In this document: positions 6,701 to 6,871 of the stretch, in pieces | Position numbering within the stretch: position 1 is the first letter of the stretch | Layout: each line of letters starts with the position of its first letter | NCBI GenBank assembly: GCA_041552135.1 | Contig: JBFELL010000157.1 | Coordinates: forward strand, 1 to 6,871 | DNA from: SZUA-186 sp041552135 | GTDB taxonomy: Bacteria; Pseudomonadota; Gammaproteobacteria; UBA9214 | Direction: 5' to 3' | DNA: 6,871 nucleotides | Translations under genes and position numbers: made by a program | Notes under the pieces: model-generated | Databases searched by the model: none | Seen by the model: only the letters and a program-made list of their open reading frames with translations | Told to the model about the DNA's origin: nothing

Positions 6701-6844
6701 GAATGGCAACTTTTCAGTACATTCATGACTAACAATGACTTACGCTGAATGACCGGGTAGTGGTACGGACCGGTCATCCGAGTAATCTACTCAGGTATTT
6801 GCCGTTGAAGGGCAGGAATGCGCCCGAAACTCTCCGTTCCCAGG
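6701..6844 (+). repeat. Flanking direct repeat, copy 2
   Basis: This is the second copy of the repeat at 21-162, in the same orientation, starting 40 bp after the czcA stop. The dyad is perfect here: ATGACCGG (6749-6756) and CCGGTCAT (6770-6777) with a 13-nt loop. A second short dyad GAGTA/TACTC (6780-6784/6788-6792) follows. The tandem TGACT units start at 6726 and 6736. After the shared CCGTTCCCAGG (6834-6844) the copies diverge, but GCCGCA recurs at the same distance in both (184-189 and 6866-6871), so the repeat may run past the window edge. Confidence 0.8.
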
Positions 6845-6871
6845 ATCAATCTGGATGTCGTGTTTGCCGCA

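Noticed and set aside
6701..6844. Integron attC site after the operon
   Set aside because: The size and position would fit, but I find no convincing GTTRRRY / RYYYAAC core pair, and a four-gene, 6.7-kb cassette would be unusual.
1..6871. CRISPR array, tRNA, rRNA, transposase or integrase gene
   Set aside because: No regularly spaced short repeats, no clover-leaf candidate that I could see, and no reading frame with such a domain.

Overview
The window holds one complete heavy-metal export operon of the Czc (cobalt-zinc-cadmium) type, all on the + strand, between two diverged copies of a non-coding repeat. The coding part is clearly GC-rich (sampled lines about 55-70% G+C), with Gram-negative gene types: an outer-membrane channel with signal peptide, a periplasmic adaptor and an inner-membrane RND pump. 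This indicates a proteobacterium, most likely gamma or beta. The sequence does not allow a genus call, and no taxonomic marker is present.

Layout: 21-162 is repeat copy 1. 163-390 is a relatively AT-rich non-coding leader (about 42% G+C over 181-390) with a perfect 10-bp inverted repeat and no convincing promoter. 391-789 encodes a 132-residue His-rich small membrane or exported protein that starts with GTG and resembles CzcI/DUF2946-type leaders of metal operons only in general layout. 790-906 is a short gap with two small hairpins. 907-2175 is czcC (outer-membrane factor), 2172-3461 is czcB (adaptor; ATGA overlap with czcC), and 3472-6660 is czcA (RND pump; 10-bp gap after czcB). 6661-6684 is a perfect 10-bp stem directly after the czcA stop, without a T-tract. 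6701-6844 is repeat copy 2, in the same orientation as copy 1.

Working model: CzcA uses the proton gradient to export divalent cations from periplasm and/or cytoplasm. CzcB, with a His-rich N-terminus, delivers metal and links pump to channel. CzcC carries metal across the outer membrane. The small His-rich protein would sense, buffer or chaperone metal at the membrane. The RND signature in CzcA (D395, D401, E408 in a DFG-x3-DGA-x4-EN pattern) fits the Zn/Co/Cd class rather than Cu/Ag. No regulator, CDF transporter or P-type ATPase lies in the window, so control is either by a distant gene or beyond the edges.

The transporter itself is a familiar system. The less ordinary items are the same-direction repeat pair that brackets the operon (86 ungapped bp at 67/86 identity by hand count, with a conserved dyad and tandem 10-bp half-sites), the unclassified His-rich leader protein, and an adaptor that lacks the usual coiled-coil hairpin.
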